Below, one piece after another: positions 27,119-35,890 of a DNA stretch of 64,000 nucleotides; within the stretch, counting starts at the first letter, position 1; every line of letters starts with the position of its first letter. The stretch lies in the NCBI GenBank assembly GCA_040506275.1, contig JBEVXD010000002.1, positions 576,914 through 640,913 of the forward strand. The letters are read 5' to 3'. The position numbers were made by a program, and so were the translations under genes. The DNA is from Thiodiazotropha sp040506275 (GTDB lineage Bacteria; Pseudomonadota; Gammaproteobacteria; Chromatiales; Chromatiaceae). The notes under the pieces are model-generated. The model made no database searches and was not told the DNA's origin. It saw only the letters and a list, made by a program, of their open reading frames with translations.

Positions 27119-27356
27119 ATCTTAATGACAGGGAAGTCTATTTTCTGAAGTATTATGTTTTGAGGTAGACGTTGAATCATTGAATATTCTGCAAACATAA
27201 TCAATCAGAACAACCTACCTTAAAATCGAATTATTAAACTCGCTTAGATCAATACGATCCAGGTAATTATAAACAATCAAGGCCATATAAAATTCTGACT
27301 AGAATCTCCTATGGTTAAACCTTGAGCTTTAATCAGCACATATCTTTTTTTTAAGA
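27119..27356. other. AT-rich intergenic before promoter site 7
   Basis: No gene seen. Sites for the activator of promoter 7 would be expected here, but no convincing dyad was recognised. Confidence 0.4.
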
Positions 27357-27372
27357 TTGGCAAACAACCGGC
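27357..27372 (+). promoter_or_regulatory. variant -24/-12 promoter (site 7), TTGGCA-AACAAC-CGGC
   Basis: Exact motif followed by A, in front of the double AAA+ ATPase. The predicted transcription start near 27384 gives a leader of about 116 bases. Confidence 0.8.
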
Positions 27373-27499
27373 ACTATAAAAATACAAAACAGATTATAAA
27401 TTAAGATGGGATTTCACGGTTGATATTAATAATCAGAGGTAAAATCTAAATCTGGTTGATAACATATAATGTTTATATAATAGGAAAGAGTAAAAGTCT

Positions 27500-29620
27500 A
27501 TGCCTCAATGTAGATTTCAGTCAGGAAATGAATCGATACAAAAAGCGACGACGGTCACCAACCAGTTATTGATATTGCGTACCTTGATTTTACTTGAGGC
27601 CTATAAAAACCTTGCAACTGAAAATAGTCTTGAAAATGATGCTGTCGTATATGCATTAGGTATGGGGGAGTGGGTGGATAATCCAGATACTTACTCCAAA
27701 AAAAGATTTGTGTCAGAAGTTAGGAAGCGCCATAAAGGTGCTGAAAATAATACAAAGCTTAAATTTCCAAAAAGGCTAAAAAAGAACGTAAAAACACTGT
27801 CAGAAGTGATTGGGCTTAACAAACTGGAGAAAGAAATTCTGATGTTTCTTGTGATGACCGTTATGGACAGGGGCCTACAGGAGGCGCTTGGACTGGTTAC
27901 CAGCTTTGGATTTTCAGAGTTAAACCGTGTGATCGGTACTGTGTTGAATCGTCGTGAGGAAGATATTTCTGAAGCATTGTCAGACCGTGGAAAACTAATC
28001 AAAGCTAGTATACTTAAACGTAGTACCCTCAAGGGTATAACGCTAAGTTTCGATGGACACCTTGAGTTTGTCACCGATAACTTTCCGTCTCGAATGATAA
28101 AACAGTTAACGGATGTAAAAGACATCTTTAAAGATGTTTTCGTAAAGATGGAAAATTCAGATCTAACCTTAGCTCATTACCAGTATATCCAATCTTATCT
28201 TCAAGTACTGGTGTCCTATTTAAATACAGCCTCAGGATCAGGAATAAAAGGTATTAATATTCTCATTGAGGGTCCGCCGGGAACCGGTAAAACAGAACTC
28301 ACCAAGGTAATCGCAGAACACCTTGGTCTATCGCTTTATGGTATCAGTACCGAAAATGAAAAAGGAGAAGGGCACAGCGGCTTGACTAGAATGCATGCAC
28401 AGCGTGTGGCACAGACTGTTTTGAAGCCTGAACACGCTATACTTGTGTTTGATGAATGTGAGGATGTATTCGGAAATGAGCGTACCAGTTCAAGTAGTGA
28501 TATTAGTGGTGACAAACACAAGGGTTGGATCAATCGAGCTCTGGAGGAAAATACGGTCATCTGTTTTTGGTTGACTAACAGTGTAACTCGTATGGACTCG
28601 GCATATATCCGACGTTTTGATACCGTCTTGTCACTCGGAACACCAGACGTTAAACAACGACATGAGATATTAAGAAATATTTGTAATGATCAATTTGATG
28701 ATTCTTTTATAAGAAAACTATCGGAATCCGATACACTGACTCCAGCAGTCGTAGAACGTGCAATCAAGATTGTAAATGTTTTAGAAGAAGACAGCCTAGA
28801 GCAGTCACGTGAAGAAGTAGTAATCAATTTAGTCAATAGTACCCTTAAAGCGCAGGGTAATCGTCCGTTGAACAGATACCAGAACACGATCCTACCGAAC
28901 CATTATCAAACAACCTTTACAAATGCCAAAGATAATACTGGAATAGTGGATCTAGATGTATTAGTGGAGAGATTACGCCTTCACAGCAACGCTAGATTAC
29001 TCATCCATGGCCCCCCAGGAACGGGTAAAACAGCATTTGCACACTTTCTGGCACAGAGATCAGGTCGAAAGGTATTAGCTAAGAAGGGCTCAGATCTCAT
29101 TTCACCTTACGTAGGGGGCACTGAAGCGAACATCGCACGATTTTTCAATGAAGCGGCCAGTGACGATTATGTGGTTTTGGTTGATGAGGTGGACACCTTT
29201 CTCTTTAGCCGAGATGATGCTGTACGTAGCTGGGAGGTAACTGCAGTTAACGAATTTCTTGTTAATACAGAGGAATTTAGCGGTCTTCTCATTGCAACCA
29301 CGAACCGTAAGGATCATTTAGACAGAGCTTCGATGAGGCGTTTCGATTTACAACTTAAATTCGATTATCTACAAACAAAGCAAGTGTTAGAACTCTACGA
29401 AACAGTAACCATGCAACTGAATATCTCGTCAGCATCTTCAAGTCAGATTGAAAATTTGTCGGGTCTAACTCGAATTACTCCTGGTGATTTTCAGATGTTG
29501 ATCCGCCAGTCACGATTTAAGCCTTTCGAAACGTCTGAGTCCCTTATTAAGGCACTTATCCAGATTGATAAAAGTAAGAGAAATCAATCTAACCCAATTG
29601 GTTTTGTTCATAGTACTTGA
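27500..29620 (+). CDS. tandem AAA+ ATPase (706 residues)
   Basis: A cytoplasmic ATPase with two AAA modules of the classical clade (COG0464-like). Module 1: Walker A GPPGTGKTEL from residue 258, Walker B AILVFDECED, arginine-finger-type RRFD. Module 2: Walker A GPPGTGKTAF from residue 504, pore-loop-like SPYVGGTEANI, Walker B VVLVDEVDTF and again RRFD. Residues 1-240 form a helical N-domain likely to bind substrate. Such proteins remodel or unfold protein complexes. GGAAAGAG lies upstream of the ATG. The gene stands alone, under an exact variant promoter, and is the right-most member of the regulon in this window. Confidence 0.85.
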   Translation: MPQCRFQSGNESIQKATTVTNQLLILRTLILLEAYKNLATENSLENDAVVYALGMGEWVDNPDTYSKKRFVSEVRKRHKGAENNTKLKFPKRLKKNVKTLSEVIGLNKLEKEILMFLVMTVMDRGLQEALGLVTSFGFSELNRVIGTVLNRREEDISEALSDRGKLIKASILKRSTLKGITLSFDGHLEFVTDNFPSRMIKQLTDVKDIFKDVFVKMENSDLTLAHYQYIQSYLQVLVSYLNTASGSGIKGINILIEGPPGTGKTELTKVIAEHLGLSLYGISTENEKGEGHSGLTRMHAQRVAQTVLKPEHAILVFDECEDVFGNERTSSSSDISGDKHKGWINRALEENTVICFWLTNSVTRMDSAYIRRFDTVLSLGTPDVKQRHEILRNICNDQFDDSFIRKLSESDTLTPAVVERAIKIVNVLEEDSLEQSREEVVINLVNSTLKAQGNRPLNRYQNTILPNHYQTTFTNAKDNTGIVDLDVLVERLRLHSNARLLIHGPPGTGKTAFAHFLAQRSGRKVLAKKGSDLISPYVGGTEANIARFFNEAASDDYVVLVDEVDTFLFSRDDAVRSWEVTAVNEFLVNTEEFSGLLIATTNRKDHLDRASMRRFDLQLKFDYLQTKQVLELYETVTMQLNISSASSSQIENLSGLTRITPGDFQMLIRQSRFKPFETSESLIKALIQIDKSKRNQSNPIGFVHST

Positions 29621-29868
29621 AATATAAGCAGAAGCCAAGAATGTTAATTACGCATGGAAACTGGGATCAACTACGTAAATAGTAGTAGCCCTGAGTCTAA
29701 TAACAATATCCGGTAAAAGCTTATAATATCCTTACTACGTTGGACTGATTACATCTTATGCTACATCTCAATTGTGCATAAGTATGTTTGAGATGGGCTG
29801 TGGCTAGTTATCACTGGAGTCACAATATTTCTCAATAAATGTAGTACCAGACAGTAAGCCGTAACAAG
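29621..29868. other. intergenic, nothing recognised
   Basis: About 250 AT-rich bases between the AAA+ gene and the phosphoesterase remnant; no gene, no clear terminator. Confidence 0.4.
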
Positions 29869-30115
29869 TCAGTTCCTGTCACGTGCATGATGACTGTGAA
29901 CATGTATGTCACGGTTAGTAAGCCTTGATGCGATATCATCAAATAAGACTGGCACCCCACCACAGGCATCAATACCTACATCCATTGATCGACCCAGTGG
30001 CAACATATTTCCATGGGTATGGCCGTGTAGATGCAGACTTCCATCATAATGATGGTTCCATTCCCTCAGAGGATAGTGCAGGGGATCCCGCCGAATCCTC
30101 GAATCATGGATGAGC
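29869..30115 (-). pseudogene. C-terminal remnant of a calcineurin-like phosphoesterase
   Basis: The minus-strand peptide LHYPLREWN, then DGSLHLHGHTHGN and SMDVGIDA matches the C-terminal half of small calcineurin-like phosphoesterases (the GHTHG metal-binding box). The N-terminal half, with the DxH and GNHD boxes, is missing; upstream of about 30115 the frame runs antisense through the relaxase-like remnant. Truncated and probably inactive. Confidence 0.65.
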
Positions 30116-30921
30116 TGATCCAGTACGACTATCTGAATGCTTCCAGTGATGGCAAAGCCTCGAGAAAAATCACCATTAAAATTGGTAATTGGGAACAATC
30201 ACTGACGTGTATTGGTGTACGTGCTTCCAAGTTGTGGGGAGCTGGATCAGGGCCAGCAACAGAAATCGATGTCCACATCGTGTTGGAAGACGGCAAAAGT
30301 GCAGAATCACCATCAACCTCACAGACTCTCGATTACACACCGCCCATCTCTCAAAATCTTGAACAGGCATCCTCAGATTCTGTCGTCGACAAACAAACGG
30401 TTATTACTGCAGTAACTGCAACGGATGTGTCAGAATCCTATTCGGATATAGATGATGATGTGCCTCCGGATCCCAGGGCTGAAGATTCTCAATCGGCGCC
30501 GGCAGCACTCGACAAAGAAGCTGTGTCAGAATCGGTGCCGGTTGAGAATCTCGCCAAGTCTTTTTTTACCTGGCTGACGAAAGGTGTCAAGACAGGAAAG
30601 CTCGAGATCAACAATGCTAAGGCGATGGTCCATACAGTCCCAGAAGGTCTCTTGATCGTCAGTCCCAGAATTTTCCGAGTATTTGCGCAATCGGTCGGTG
30701 CGGATTACAAAAAGGTTCAAAGTAAATTTCAACGATTGAAGATCAACAAAAAAACGGAGCAGGGACAGAACATCTGGACCTATGACATCAAGGGCGATCG
30801 AAAAAGTTCGACGGTCAAGGGGATGATCATCATGAACCCAGAAAAGGATTTGGGCTTGGCTTCACTGCCAAATCCAAATTCGCATTTGATCATTGCTCAG
30901 AAGAAATTTCTTGACAATTAG
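30109..30921 (+). pseudogene. C-terminal remnant of a TraI-type conjugative relaxase
   Basis: The last 120 residues read like the C-terminal DNA-binding domain of TraI_2-type relaxases from integrative conjugative elements: FFTWLTKGVKTGKLEINNA, then VHTVPEGLLIVSPRIFRVF and a lysine-rich WTYDIKGDRK section. A variable linker rich in Asp, Ser and Pro precedes it. A complete relaxase is several hundred residues longer and its N-terminal nuclease domain is absent. The frame is open from 30031, but that beginning overlaps the phosphoesterase remnant on the other strand. I infer a leftover of a mobile element. Confidence 0.6.
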
Positions 30922-30956
30922 GTGGAGAAATACCAATAATTTTTCCATGACCGATT

Positions 30957-31008
30957 AAAAAAGCCGCTGAACCATAACAGAAACGTTACAGTGAACAGCG
31001 GCTTTAGG
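30957..31008. terminator. bidirectional hairpin terminator
   Basis: AAAGCCGCTG (30960-30969) pairs with CAGCGGCTTT (30996-31005). An A-run precedes the left arm and TTTA follows the right arm, so it can terminate in either direction. Confidence 0.65.
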
Positions 31009-31056
31009 TGTTAGCTCGGTGGACAAGATCGAGCCAACGTGTCTCCGACTTTACTT

Positions 31057-31195
31057 TGGAGAAAGCGGTTTAACAGGATTAAAGGAAGCTAACCACTTTC
31101 TACTGCACAGGAAGGGTTTAAACACTTTCTGCAGAGGAAAGCTAAATGTTCACCACAGAGAAAGGCTAAACGCTAACTGCACTGGAAGCATACTA
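31057..31195. repeat. degenerate tandem repeats of about 24-28 bases
   Basis: At least four imperfect units begin with GCTAA or GTTTAA and end with a GAAAG/GGAAG block (for example 31088-31115, 31116-31140, 31141-31164 and 31165-31188). They follow the terminator and precede the 3' end of the racemase gene. The units have diverged; function unknown. Confidence 0.45.
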
Positions 31196-31412
31196 CATCA
31201 AGACGATATTTGCACAAATCAAAAGACAGTAGATTATGTGCATAATGTATATTATGTTAAATGTTATAATTATTAAGATTAATAAGATATAAATCAGCCC
31301 CCTCTTCCATAGTATTTGTGTAAATCAGGCGACCAGCGTTACAGCACACCTTACCCTGGTCCACGTAAGCTATGCAGCTAACGCGTTTTCATCCTCTCTT
31401 CCAGGTCCCCTC
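31196..31412. other. intergenic, nothing recognised
   Basis: Remainder of the 490-base gap between the relaxase remnant and the 3' end of the racemase gene. Confidence 0.4.
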
Positions 31413-32480
31413 TCAGTAGGGTTTCAGCTTCTTGCTGACGAAGGGGGAAGTCATGGCACGCACCAAGGCACTGTAATTGAGCTGAAAAGTTACTTCTGTG
31501 CCGACGGACAGATCGCCTCGTACGGACTCTAAGATGAGATGGTCACTGCTGGCCCCAAGGATGCGGGTCCCGTCTGACGATTGCAGACCATCCGGATCGA
31601 TATCCTGTATGCCGACGGCCAGGATGGTTTGCATGATATGGCCACGGTCTGCTGCGATAGGCTTCTCACCAAATGCAGTTTGTGCAATTTCACCCGATGG
31701 CTGTGAGGGCTTGATTTTCGACTCGATTATTTCGGCGATCAGCGTGATAGCGTCGGTGTGAAGCCCGATAATGGGTGTGCGATTGAGCGGTTCGCAACCG
31801 AGCAGGATCGATTCACCCAGACGGAGATTGTTGATTCGCCCAGTATCTGTGTGACTGAACGCCCACTCAATATTGGCAGAGTTCCCGCCCGATACGATCT
31901 CTACCTTTTGGCCGAATTTTAACTCGATAGTCTCTGCAAGGTTGGATAACAACGACATGTTGCTGACGTCGGGCGAGACACCACTACGGCACGCGAGATT
32001 AGTGCCGATACCTTTGAAAGCGATGTTTGGCAAGCTTAGTGTCTCGGCTACGCAATTGATCAGGTCAGCGGGCAGGATGCCCTCTCGGAGATCACCCAAT
32101 TCGACCATGAGTAAAACTCCGTGGGTACGGTCTGCCTTTTGCGCTTCGAGCGAGAGCCTCCTGATGACCTCCATTTCAGTGTTGAGACTTATGTCGGCGT
32201 GTTTGACGACCCGTCTCACCTGACTAAGCATAGGAGAGCGAATCAGCGTCATTGATACGGATGGTAGTGTCTGACGCATCGCTTCTATATTTTCTATGCG
32301 GGAGTCGCCAAGGGAACTGATACCCGCTTTTAACAGCACTGCCGCAATCTCAGGTGAGCCTAGTGTCGCCTTGGTGACACCGGTGACAGAGATACCAAGA
32401 CCGGCCAGTCGTTTAACCAGTGTGTGAGCATTGCGGTAGATCTTGGCAAGGTCGATCTCCAACCGTGGTGCAGGCTTCAT
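31413..32480 (-). CDS. alanine/ornithine-racemase-family PLP enzyme
   Basis: A fold-III PLP-dependent racemase-like protein of 355 residues, cytoplasmic. The N-terminal strand and PLP-lysine segment reads ISVTGVTKATLGSPEIA; TLIRSPMLSQV and LNTEMEVIRRLS follow, and the phosphate-binding GGNSANIEWA motif lies near residues 198-208. This layout resembles the ornithine/alanine racemase subfamily (YhfX/Orr-like) more than canonical Alr. The start overlaps the DUF1611 stop by 4 bases (ATGA), so the two are coupled. The context suggests D-amino acid metabolism. Substrate not determined. Confidence 0.75.
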   Translation of the reverse strand: MKPAPRLEIDLAKIYRNAHTLVKRLAGLGISVTGVTKATLGSPEIAAVLLKAGISSLGDSRIENIEAMRQTLPSVSMTLIRSPMLSQVRRVVKHADISLNTEMEVIRRLSLEAQKADRTHGVLLMVELGDLREGILPADLINCVAETLSLPNIAFKGIGTNLACRSGVSPDVSNMSLLSNLAETIELKFGQKVEIVSGGNSANIEWAFSHTDTGRINNLRLGESILLGCEPLNRTPIIGLHTDAITLIAEIIESKIKPSQPSGEIAQTAFGEKPIAADRGHIMQTILAVGIQDIDPDGLQSSDGTRILGASSDHLILESVRGDLSVGTEVTFQLNYSALVRAMTSPFVSKKLKPY

Positions 32481-33673
32481 GCGGCGGAAGGGAGTTTCTC
32501 CTTGAGTTCAGGGAATGCCGAAACAACCATCTCCACCAGTCGATCGGGTGACCGGATCAGTGCATCTGTGGCAGGGATACCAAGTTCATCCTCATACTCT
32601 GAGATGGCCTCGTTGACCTCGTTGTCACTCATGTTCTCATGATTGATCGTCAAACCGATGACCTTGGTATCGGCGAAGACCTGAAGGAGATTGATTTCAG
32701 CGGCCGGTGTCGGCATTTCCATGTCTTCGAAGTCACAGCGATTTTTTCGACCTGGTGCGTGCTGTAAAATAATCCCGCTAGGGCAGCTGCCACGAAGTAT
32801 GAAGGATGTAGATGAGAAAGCCGGATGGCTTAGCGCCCCCTGCCCTTCGATGATAATGACATCTGGATCGTCAAATTCGAACGCTTCAACGATGGTCGCT
32901 TCCAACTCGCCGGCACAGAATTGTGAGGGAATTGCATCAAGTGCAATGCCGAAACGAGCCCCCTGGATCAAACCGGTCTGGCCTGTCCCAATCATCACGG
33001 CCTTCACTCCACAGTCATTGAGAGCCTGGGTCAGAATAACGGCAGTTGTTCGCTTGCCAATAGCACAGTCGGTACCAAGCACAGCGATACGCGGACAGGT
33101 GACCTTGGCGATAGCACCGCTGAACATGCGCAATTCCTTTTTGTCCCGGGGTTTTCGTATATCTAGGATCTCTACCTGATTCGCTTCACAAGCCGCTTTG
33201 AATACCGGATCGTCGTTGAGAAATTCATGCAAGCCGTTGACGATGCTCATACCATGACTCATCGCCTCGAGAATCAGACTGCGCTCGTGAATCGATAGCA
33301 TGCCGCTGGAGGGAGCCATTCCGAAGATGAAGTAATCTGGCACTGTACCTGCCTGTGTCAGTGCGCTGGCCAGGTCACGGCAGATGGGAATGGCGTTGGG
33401 CTTGTCGTCAAGCACCATGCCGGCGTCGAGGCCGGTTTTTTCACTATCGATGACCGAAAGTATCTTATACCGTTCCGATCGCCGAACGAGCCCGTTGGCC
33501 GTTTTGCCGTCGATAGCACCAAAATTGGCTTCGCAGTAGACGATGGCAGTTGAGCCCAGCTGCATGACGTCACTGATTCGAGGTAGACTGGACTTTACCC
33601 TGTCGTTATGGGTGGCAGGGACAGAATAGGATATAGGCGCGCTTGATCGCGCGTACAACGGGACGGTGAACAT
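32477..33673 (-). CDS. DUF1611 family P-loop protein (DgcN-like)
   Basis: A 398-residue member of DUF1611, a two-domain P-loop family. The P-loop-like GTDCAIGKRTT starts about residue 198; IIEGQGALSHPAFS and ILQHAPGRK follow, as in the family. DUF1611 members include DgcN, reported to acetylate D-glutamate in a degradation route, but the usual partner there is a DgcA-type enzyme. Here the partner is a racemase-like protein, so another amino acid is possible. GAGG lies 8 bases before the ATG. The pair forms an operon. Confidence 0.8.
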   Translation of the reverse strand: MFTVPLYARSSAPISYSVPATHNDRVKSSLPRISDVMQLGSTAIVYCEANFGAIDGKTANGLVRRSERYKILSVIDSEKTGLDAGMVLDDKPNAIPICRDLASALTQAGTVPDYFIFGMAPSSGMLSIHERSLILEAMSHGMSIVNGLHEFLNDDPVFKAACEANQVEILDIRKPRDKKELRMFSGAIAKVTCPRIAVLGTDCAIGKRTTAVILTQALNDCGVKAVMIGTGQTGLIQGARFGIALDAIPSQFCAGELEATIVEAFEFDDPDVIIIEGQGALSHPAFSSTSFILRGSCPSGIILQHAPGRKNRCDFEDMEMPTPAAEINLLQVFADTKVIGLTINHENMSDNEVNEAISEYEDELGIPATDALIRSPDRLVEMVVSAFPELKEKLPSAA

Positions 33674-34199
33674 TGTAATACCTCAGGTGAGGCTCAGAGG
33701 AGGCGACAGGATAGTGCGACCGGAATTGGCCGTATGTCAACGAGTAGTCCCGACTAAGGTTGGGTTGCTGTGGAAATTACCCACTAGGCTTGATAGCTGC
33801 GCAGATTATAGCACAATACTTTCTGCCTCGGAGGAGGACGGTAAAAAACGGCAGGAAATCAATACTGAAGAAAAAAGCTCCGCATTTTTGACCTTAAAGC
33901 CTTTTACATCGGTTTGGATTAGTGGCAACAGTCAACAGCCGAGTCCATTTTTTTCAATCAGGTCAATCGCACCCCATGTCTGTTAGACATTATGATAGCT
34001 TTTGGCAGTCACCAGAGCATATTACCCTTATCAATTGAATTTAAAATTCGATGGGTAAATTCTTATGCACTCACTGGTCATATCATTGACAAAAATAGTT
34101 GGAGACCCAAGATCACACACAGGTTGATGGTGTTGTGCTATTTTTTACAAAGATACTTTGAGTGCAACTTAAATAATTCAATGAGTTAGGCATCACTCC
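33674..34199. other. intergenic, nothing recognised
   Basis: About 525 bases upstream of the DUF1611 gene. No gene recognised; its promoter should lie here. Confidence 0.4.
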
Positions 34200-34254
34200 A
34201 TTTACATTCTTACTTGGACGTCCAGTGTATGGACGTCCAAGTATGTTTGTAAAT
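34200..34254. repeat. long interrupted palindrome (hairpin) around GGACGTCC
   Basis: TACTTGGACGTCCA (34211-34224) and TGGACGTCCAAGTA (34230-34243) are exact inverted copies around a 5-base loop. Outside a 4-base mismatch on each side, ATTTACA (34200-34206) pairs with TGTAAAT (34248-34254). Each arm itself contains the palindrome GGACGTCC. No T-run follows on either strand, so it is not a standard terminator. An operator, recombination site or mobile-element end is possible. Confidence 0.6.
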
Positions 34255-34376
34255 AAACAAGAACCATAAATTTGTAGCACTAAGTGTGACTTCAACACAT
34301 TATGTATCGATTATTCGATTAGCTGATATGGAAATGTCTATTTCAGAGTCGGCTCACGGCCTGAGCGGACATTCTT

Positions 34377-35414
34377 TTATGAGACATCAACATAATACGT
34401 ACCACGCCCTGTGCCTTCCGCCTTTATGAGATTTAGCTTAACGAGTTTATCAAAATCCAACTTTCTTGAGGCGAGGCTGCGCGAAGATATGCTGCCGTAC
34501 TCACGTTGCGTAATACTGCCATGTTTTTCAATATAATCCAGAATTTGACGATGATGAGGCTCTAACCGTGGTTTAGGTCCAGATTTCTCCGGCAGAGCTT
34601 TTCGTATACGACGAAGCTCATCTAGGATGCCATCCGCGAAATACTCTAACCAATCCGAAAACTCAATATTATCCTTTAGGTCGTAATAATCACCTTCAAG
34701 CCCGACAGCCTTAAAGTAACGCGTGACGTTACGATTGTAATAGTTCTCAAAGCTGAATATCTCGAACAAATCCAGTCCGGCTTTCCCCAAAATAGCCGTC
34801 GTGAGCAACCTTGTTGTCCTGCCATTGCCATCAATGAAAGGGTGTATAACCACGCATTGGCGGTGAAAAACTCCTGCCAAAATGATGGGGTCTATTTTCC
34901 CGATATTGCCTTCAATAAATTTGAACAAATCGTTAATGAGCCCCCTAACCTCTTTACTATCAGGCGGAATAAAAACAATTTCGTCAATTTTTCGTGGACT
35001 ACGAATAATGACCGGAGCTTCCCGCAAAGCGCCGCAATGTGCAGGATTGTCCATCAAGCCGGTAACCACCTGTTTCTGGATTTTTTCCAACGTCTTTATA
35101 TCCAGTTTGAACTTGCCGGAACGCACGTCGGCATATAAAGATTGCAAAGCTTTATTGTAATTAAGTACCTCCCTCTCAGTATTACGCACATTCTCTTTTT
35201 GTGTCTTTAACAGGCGCTTTACATCGGTCAGAGGTAGAGGGTTACCCTCAATACTGGTGGAAGCATAGGACGACAATTCTCTTGCTTCAATCTCCAGTTT
35301 CGCCAAATCCTGATCACTTAGGTGAAATGATTTAAGTTCACCCAACGATTCTCCTATTTCACGAATTGTCGAGAGAAGCTTATTGCTAATAGTGTATTTA
35401 GGTGTCCACTTCAT
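34377..35414 (-). CDS. Fic family protein (AMPylase-type) with winged-helix C-terminus
   Basis: A 345-residue Fic protein. The catalytic motif VIHPFIDGNGRTTR is complete (HPFx[D/E]GNGRxxR), so transfer of AMP or a related nucleotide moiety to a protein hydroxyl is expected. An N-terminal inhibitory helix motif, STSIEGN at about residues 54-60, fits the [S/T]xxxE[G/N] type, which places the auto-inhibition in the same chain. The last 70 residues (HHRQILDYIEKHGSITQREYG onward) look like a winged helix for DNA binding. Two copies of a 16-base direct repeat sit at and upstream of the start, a likely self-operator. Target unknown. Confidence 0.85.
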   Translation of the reverse strand: MKWTPKYTISNKLLSTIREIGESLGELKSFHLSDQDLAKLEIEARELSSYASTSIEGNPLPLTDVKRLLKTQKENVRNTEREVLNYNKALQSLYADVRSGKFKLDIKTLEKIQKQVVTGLMDNPAHCGALREAPVIIRSPRKIDEIVFIPPDSKEVRGLINDLFKFIEGNIGKIDPIILAGVFHRQCVVIHPFIDGNGRTTRLLTTAILGKAGLDLFEIFSFENYYNRNVTRYFKAVGLEGDYYDLKDNIEFSDWLEYFADGILDELRRIRKALPEKSGPKPRLEPHHRQILDYIEKHGSITQREYGSISSRSLASRKLDFDKLVKLNLIKAEGTGRGTYYVDVS

Positions 35415-35485
35415 AGCCTTAAATTAGCCGATAACTGGCCGCAAAACAACAAAAAAATGAGCCGTAATCTAGCCTTAAATTAGCC
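35414..35485. promoter_or_regulatory. two direct repeats TAGCCTTAAATTAGCC at the fic start
   Basis: Exact 16-base copies at 35414-35429 and 35470-35485, 56 bases apart from start to start. The first begins at the fic start codon. Each has two TAGCC half-sites. They are good candidates for binding by the Fic protein's own C-terminal winged helix. Confidence 0.6.
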
Positions 35486-35557
35486 ATTAATAATGAAATA
35501 TCCATCTATATGCCTATATTCTTCATTAAACACAACAACTTATGAAGGATAGATGAA

Positions 35558-35623
35558 ATGGATAATAATCATGCATATAGTGATATAGCACCTTGGAACA
35601 AAGGAAAGTTAATCGGCCAGTGA
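35558..35623 (+). pseudogene. N-terminal scrap of a tyrosine recombinase
   Basis: Twenty-one codons ending in IAPWNKGKLIGQ, which is the characteristic beginning of a family of phage-type integrases. It stops at TGA 35621-35623 and the rest of the gene is absent. Identification is from memory of that motif. Confidence 0.5.
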
Positions 35624-35756
35624 GGTGAGTCGCTACACTATGTTCGATGCCGAAGAAGCTGTGGTAGACCAGGGTAAGGGCATCATGATCTGGAAGTATG
35701 ATGGCAATGCCTGGAAGATGCATCGCGATATCTGGACAAGTAGTTTAATGCATTAG
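35613..35756 (+). pseudogene. C-terminal scrap of an NTF2-like (DUF4440/SnoaL-type) protein
   Basis: The frame ending at 35756 reads GKGIMIWKYDGNAWKMHRDI, the terminal strands of DUF4440/SnoaL-like proteins. No N-terminal part is present; the sequence runs straight on from the recombinase scrap. Confidence 0.5.
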
Positions 35757-35890
35757 GAAACCTGTAGCCGGAGGGATCGTAGCTCTGTATCAAGTAACTT
35801 CAGTGGTACTGCATGTGCCAAGTGGGCCATGGGGTAAATAAGGTAACGATCAGAGACCAGCTCATGACATTAATGGTTTCAAATGGATGC

